From: JBFLVQ01 sp040758525
Lineage (GTDB): Bacteria > Acidobacteriota > Blastocatellia > Chloracidobacteriales > JADJPF01
NCBI GenBank assembly: GCA_040758525.1
Contig: JBFLVQ010000494.1
Coordinates: 1 to 7,180 of the forward strand
Length of the DNA: 7,180 nucleotides
Direction: 5' to 3'
Shown: in pieces, positions 4,538-7,180 of the stretch
Numbering within the stretch: position 1 is the stretch's first letter
How the letters are laid out: each line of letters starts with the position of its first letter
The notes under the pieces: generated by a model
Database searches by the model: none
Seen by the model: the letters and a program-made list of their open reading frames with translations, nothing else
Told to the model about the DNA's origin: nothing
Program-made: the position numbers and the translations under genes

Positions 4538-7142
4538 CTTCACCCTGTTGACCACCATCGGCGGGAGGTTGACCATTGGGGCCCTGCTGATCCTGCTGTA
4601 CCTCAATATTACCATTAATGATCGAGACAGCTACGGGTTCACCATTTGGCCCACGTAGATCTATCTCACCAATATTGAGGTCCGCCGAGCCAGCACCAAC
4701 TCCCTGGAAGTAGATCAATGCAAGTTGACCACTAGCCGGAACAGGACGGGTTCCTGTTGGCCGATTGATATTGATCCCAATCACATCACCAGCATCTGTA
4801 TGATTGAAATCTGCCTGTGCCCCTTGTAGGCTAAGTAGTCCACCATCGCGCACTGAAGTAACTTTAATTACACTTGGATTGAAGCGTAACGAGAGCGAGG
4901 CCGACATCAGGTTAGTACCACTTGAACTAAGAATAATTCCGATCAAGCCGCCTTGACCTACCCTGATCTGTGGATTAAGTACTCGCACAGTTACAACCAC
5001 TGGGGAGGCTGGCTGCCCATTGGACGATTGTCGATCAGTAGCCTGATTGTTTGACTGATTATTGGACGGATTAGCTGCTGCTGGTGGCTGAGCTTCAGTA
5101 GGTGGTGGATTTGGCGGTGGATTCTGTACGGTTGTCTGGTTGTTGGTCGGTTGGATCAACCGATTCGCCGGGTTACGCCCCGCAGCTAGACTATTTCCAT
5201 TGGTAACACCTAGCCCTGTATTGGCGGTATTGTTACTGGCATTGACATTACCATTCGATTTTGTTTGACCATTTGGAGTAGAACGCTCTGTGGTATTAGC
5301 AGCAGTAGCTGGAGACTCTTCTTCTTCTGCTCGTAGAATCAACTCTTCCATAGATACGGTGGCACCATAGGCATTGGCTGTGCCATTGGGACCAAGAGCA
5401 AGCCGGTCTTCAGGACTAAACTCTGGTGAGCGGATCACATAAGGTGTCACCGTGATCACAATATTAGTATTACTATTCTGCTGCTTTGGTGTGGAGAAGA
5501 ACCGACCTAGAATCGGAACAAAACTTAATGCTGGTACTCCAGCCCGTTCGTCACTCTTGTCTAGGCGCATAACACTGGCTACCATACCAGTCTCACCTGC
5601 TTTAATACGCGCCACCCCTTTCATCTTACGCTGTGTAAAAGTGGGATTATCAACATTGCCATTGGCAACCACGCCTGTTGATTCAATATCCATCTTCATC
5701 TGTACATAATCGTTGAAGACCTGTGGCTTGATACTGATGTTGATACCTACATCAACGTATTGAAACTGTTCTACACCAAAATTGGAGTTGGAGTTAAATT
5801 GAAAGCCATTACCATTATTACCGTTCTGATTATTGCCCTGGTTGGGGCTATTAGGAATAATCGTTGTACCGGTAGGAATGGTAGCGGTTCGTACTGGCAC
5901 GCGTGAACCGATATTAACAGAGGCATCCTCATTCTCAAAAGCGCGTACCTGTGTAGAGGCCACCAGTCGGCTTGTTCCCTTGCTTTGTAGTAGTGTCAAC
6001 ACTGTTGGTGGAGCAGCGAGGGCAAGACCAAAGGGACCAAATAGTCCGCCCGGAGTGCCACGACGTATTGTATTGCGTCCAGCATCGGTTAGGGCGCCAC
6101 CTAGATTACCAAGTGTTGAGACCCTCTCGCCTGAAGTAACAAACTGGTTACCAATCTGTAAGGCAGCTTGGTTACTTACTTCATAAAGGTTTACATCTAA
6201 TATCACCTCAGATTGTGCCTTATCTATGCTTGTCAACAAGGTATCAATCATATTGAGGTTTTCTGGCGAATCACGTACCACTAAAGCATTAAGCTGTTTA
6301 AGGGGAACGACCTGCTTGCTGCCCACAGCAGTCTGTATGACATTACGGGCATCATCAAGAGTAGTATTTTTGATATAGAAGGTACGCACCATCAACTCTT
6401 CGTAGCGCTGCCGATTGGCAAGGGCTTCCTGAAAGATCATAACAGTGCGCCGATCAACTTGCGCAAATGCCAGTCTATGTGCATTCAGAAGGATCTCAAG
6501 CGCACGGGGTGCCGAGATATCCGTTAATTCAAAGTCGATCTTCTTGGTTTCAACTAGCTTGGCAATCTGATCTTCAAATATTACATTGATCTTCTCAGCC
6601 TCTGCCAGCGTACGTATCGCGCCTTCCAATGAAGATTGACGAAACCTATAAGTTTGTAGACGGAACTTACGATGCGGTTGGGCAGCCTTCTGATTTAGAC
6701 TGCTACGCTCACTCGCCTTTTTGATCTCGCTAGAAGGCAGGTCGGACTGCTCAACAGGTATACCCTGTTTTTCCAACATCTCGCGCATACGTGTAAGCGC
6801 TAGTTCATTGGTATTATCGAAACTATAAGCCTGCCGGAAAGCTTGATAAGCGCCATCATAATCTTGAGTTTCTGCTAACTGTTTGCCACGCTCCATAAAC
6901 ATTAATGAAGCTTTGTTGAGGGAGCGTAATAAGTGCAACTTATACTCAGCATTGCCAGGATCATCATTGAGCGCCAAGGCATACTGTTCAGCAGCCAGAT
7001 CCCATTGCTCGGCTACCTCATGCTTTTGACCGCGCTTAAAGTACTTGTTACGTTTCTCAGCCAGTGCCTCTGCAGGTGTCAGGAGAAATCCTAGCACCAG
7101 CAATATCGCCAGGGTTTTATGGAACGCTGCGCCTATTGTCAT
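4506..7142 (-). CDS. Secretin (GspD/PilQ-like) with N-terminal TPR and C-terminal cohesin-like domain
   Basis: Outer-membrane secretin, the gated channel of a type II secretion or type IV pilus-like machine. Seen in the 878 residues: a signal peptide (about 1-28, ending AEALA); two TPR-like helical repeats (about 30-122); an STN/N0-like domain (about 158-245); an N1-like secretin_N domain (about 250-308); and the secretin barrel (about 310-570), with the family signature around 538-570 (VPALSFVPILGRFF, then NIVITVTPYVI). An Asn-rich insert lies at 424-455. After the barrel come an N/P/Q-rich linker (about 605-713), a beta-rich cohesin-like domain (about 714-848) and an acidic EDG-repeat tail. 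The ATG at 7142 is preferred over the in-frame GTG at 7148 because AGGAG lies 5 bases before the ATG and overlaps the GTG. It is the first gene of the visible operon and overlaps the following pseudopilin. I cannot decide between GspD and PilQ, so no symbol is given. Confidence 0.93.
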   Translation of the reverse strand: MTIGAAFHKTLAILLVLGFLLTPAEALAEKRNKYFKRGQKHEVAEQWDLAAEQYALALNDDPGNAEYKLHLLRSLNKASLMFMERGKQLAETQDYDGAYQAFRQAYSFDNTNELALTRMREMLEKQGIPVEQSDLPSSEIKKASERSSLNQKAAQPHRKFRLQTYRFRQSSLEGAIRTLAEAEKINVIFEDQIAKLVETKKIDFELTDISAPRALEILLNAHRLAFAQVDRRTVMIFQEALANRQRYEELMVRTFYIKNTTLDDARNVIQTAVGSKQVVPLKQLNALVVRDSPENLNMIDTLLTSIDKAQSEVILDVNLYEVSNQAALQIGNQFVTSGERVSTLGNLGGALTDAGRNTIRRGTPGGLFGPFGLALAAPPTVLTLLQSKGTSRLVASTQVRAFENEDASVNIGSRVPVRTATIPTGTTIIPNSPNQGNNQNGNNGNGFQFNSNSNFGVEQFQYVDVGINISIKPQVFNDYVQMKMDIESTGVVANGNVDNPTFTQRKMKGVARIKAGETGMVASVMRLDKSDERAGVPALSFVPILGRFFSTPKQQNSNTNIVITVTPYVIRSPEFSPEDRLALGPNGTANAYGATVSMEELILRAEEEESPATAANTTERSTPNGQTKSNGNVNASNNTANTGLGVTNGNSLAAGRNPANRLIQPTNNQTTVQNPPPNPPPTEAQPPAAANPSNNQSNNQATDRQSSNGQPASPVVVTVRVLNPQIRVGQGGLIGIILSSSGTNLMSASLSLRFNPSVIKVTSVRDGGLLSLQGAQADFNHTDAGDVIGININRPTGTRPVPASGQLALIYFQGVGAGSADLNIGEIDLRGPNGEPVAVSIINGNIEVQQDQQGPNGQPPADGGQQGEDGEDGEDGEE
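4511..4544 (-). repeat. 9-bp tandem repeat (about 3.8 exact copies) in a gene overlap
   Basis: The minus strand repeats the unit GGTGAAGAT without mismatch over 34 bases. In the secretin frame it reads as an EDG repeat at the extreme C-terminus. In the frame of the next gene it reads as an MVK repeat at the N-terminus. Each unit contains an ATG and a GGTGA element that resembles a ribosome binding site. Copy-number change by one unit would keep both frames. Confidence 0.9.
4599..5003 (-). other. Cohesin-like domain region of the secretin
   Basis: This part of the secretin gene encodes about residues 714-848. The segment opens with PVVVTVRVLNPQIRVGQGG, a typical start for cohesin/carbohydrate-binding-like beta sandwiches. 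It continues with short beta strands (LMSASLSLRFNPSVIKV, then GQLALIYFQGVGAGSADLNI) that match the general cohesin pattern of 'sleeve' strands plus a G-rich turn before the last strands. A flexible linker (about 605-713) separates it from the channel. The domain call rests on pattern recognition only. Its ligand is unknown and no dockerin-like partner is visible in the window. Confidence 0.65.
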
Positions 7143-7147
7143 AATCA

Positions 7148-7152
7148 CTCCT
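7148..7152 (-). promoter_or_regulatory. Ribosome binding site deciding the secretin start
   Basis: On the minus strand AGGAG is followed by TGATT and then ATG at 7142. The longer match AGGAGTGAT is close to the full anti-Shine-Dalgarno complement. An in-frame GTG at 7148 falls inside this site, so it is unlikely to be the real start. Confidence 0.75.
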
Positions 7153-7180
7153 ACTTAACGCATGATAGTGCGCTTTTTCC

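Noticed and set aside
4538..4615. Extended start of the first pseudopilin at 4615
   Set aside because: It would lie deep within the secretin cohesin/tail coding region and give a leader of 47 residues, far longer than usual prepilin leaders.
4431..4658. Plus-strand open frame with an FTI repeat over the 9-bp tandem repeat
   Set aside because: It is the antisense reading of the same repeat that encodes EDG and MVK on the minus strand; nothing else supports expression.
5452..6186. Plus-strand open frames at 5452-5709 and 5833-6186
   Set aside because: Antisense to the conserved secretin barrel; proline/arginine-rich shadows without domain features.
1..7180. Search by eye for CRISPR repeats, tRNA-like folds and insertion sequence ends
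   Set aside because: No regularly spaced direct repeats, no tRNA-like cloverleaf and no transposase frame with terminal inverted repeats were seen.

Overview
The window is a tightly packed, minus-strand gene block from a diderm (Gram-negative-type) bacterium. It carries the middle of an envelope-spanning type II secretion / type IV pilus-like locus, followed by a membrane glycosyltransferase-like TPR protein and a stand-alone receiver protein. The secretin requires an outer membrane. Base composition is moderately AT-rich, and Shine-Dalgarno sites are clear (AGGAG, AAGGAG, AGGGTGATC). The combination of a cohesin-tailed secretin, GspG-like pseudopilins with a shared C-terminal motif, a PilM-like protein and a TMTC-like TPR protein would fit Acidobacteriota (Blastocatellia-like), but related secretin/pseudopilin operons also occur in Proteobacteria, so the taxonomic guess is weak.

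Reading in the direction of transcription (right to left): positions 7142-4506 encode an 878-residue secretin with a signal peptide, TPR-like N-terminal repeats, N0/N1 domains, the secretin barrel, a long Asn/Pro/Gln linker, a cohesin-like domain and an acidic EDG-repeat tail. Its last codons overlap the start of a GspG-like pseudopilin (4537-4016). A 9-bp tandem repeat in the overlap is read as EDG in one gene and MVK in the other. A second pseudopilin (4002-3586) and a PilM-like protein (3564-2623) follow after gaps of 13 and 21 bases. These four genes look like one operon. The secretin would be the outer-membrane gate, the pseudopilins the periplasmic fibre, and the PilM-like protein the cytoplasmic/inner-membrane scaffold. 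The ATPase, PilC/GspF, PilN/PilO and prepilin peptidase are not in the window.

A 125-base gap holding a perfect 13-bp inverted repeat separates the secretion genes from the TMTC-like membrane protein (2497-800). A 196-base gap with further inverted repeats leads to a 135-residue receiver-only protein (603-196) whose acidic pocket is altered. At the left edge, a strong ribosome binding site and an ATG mark the beginning of another minus-strand gene that runs out of the window. No RNA genes, insertion sequences, CRISPR arrays or plus-strand genes were supported.
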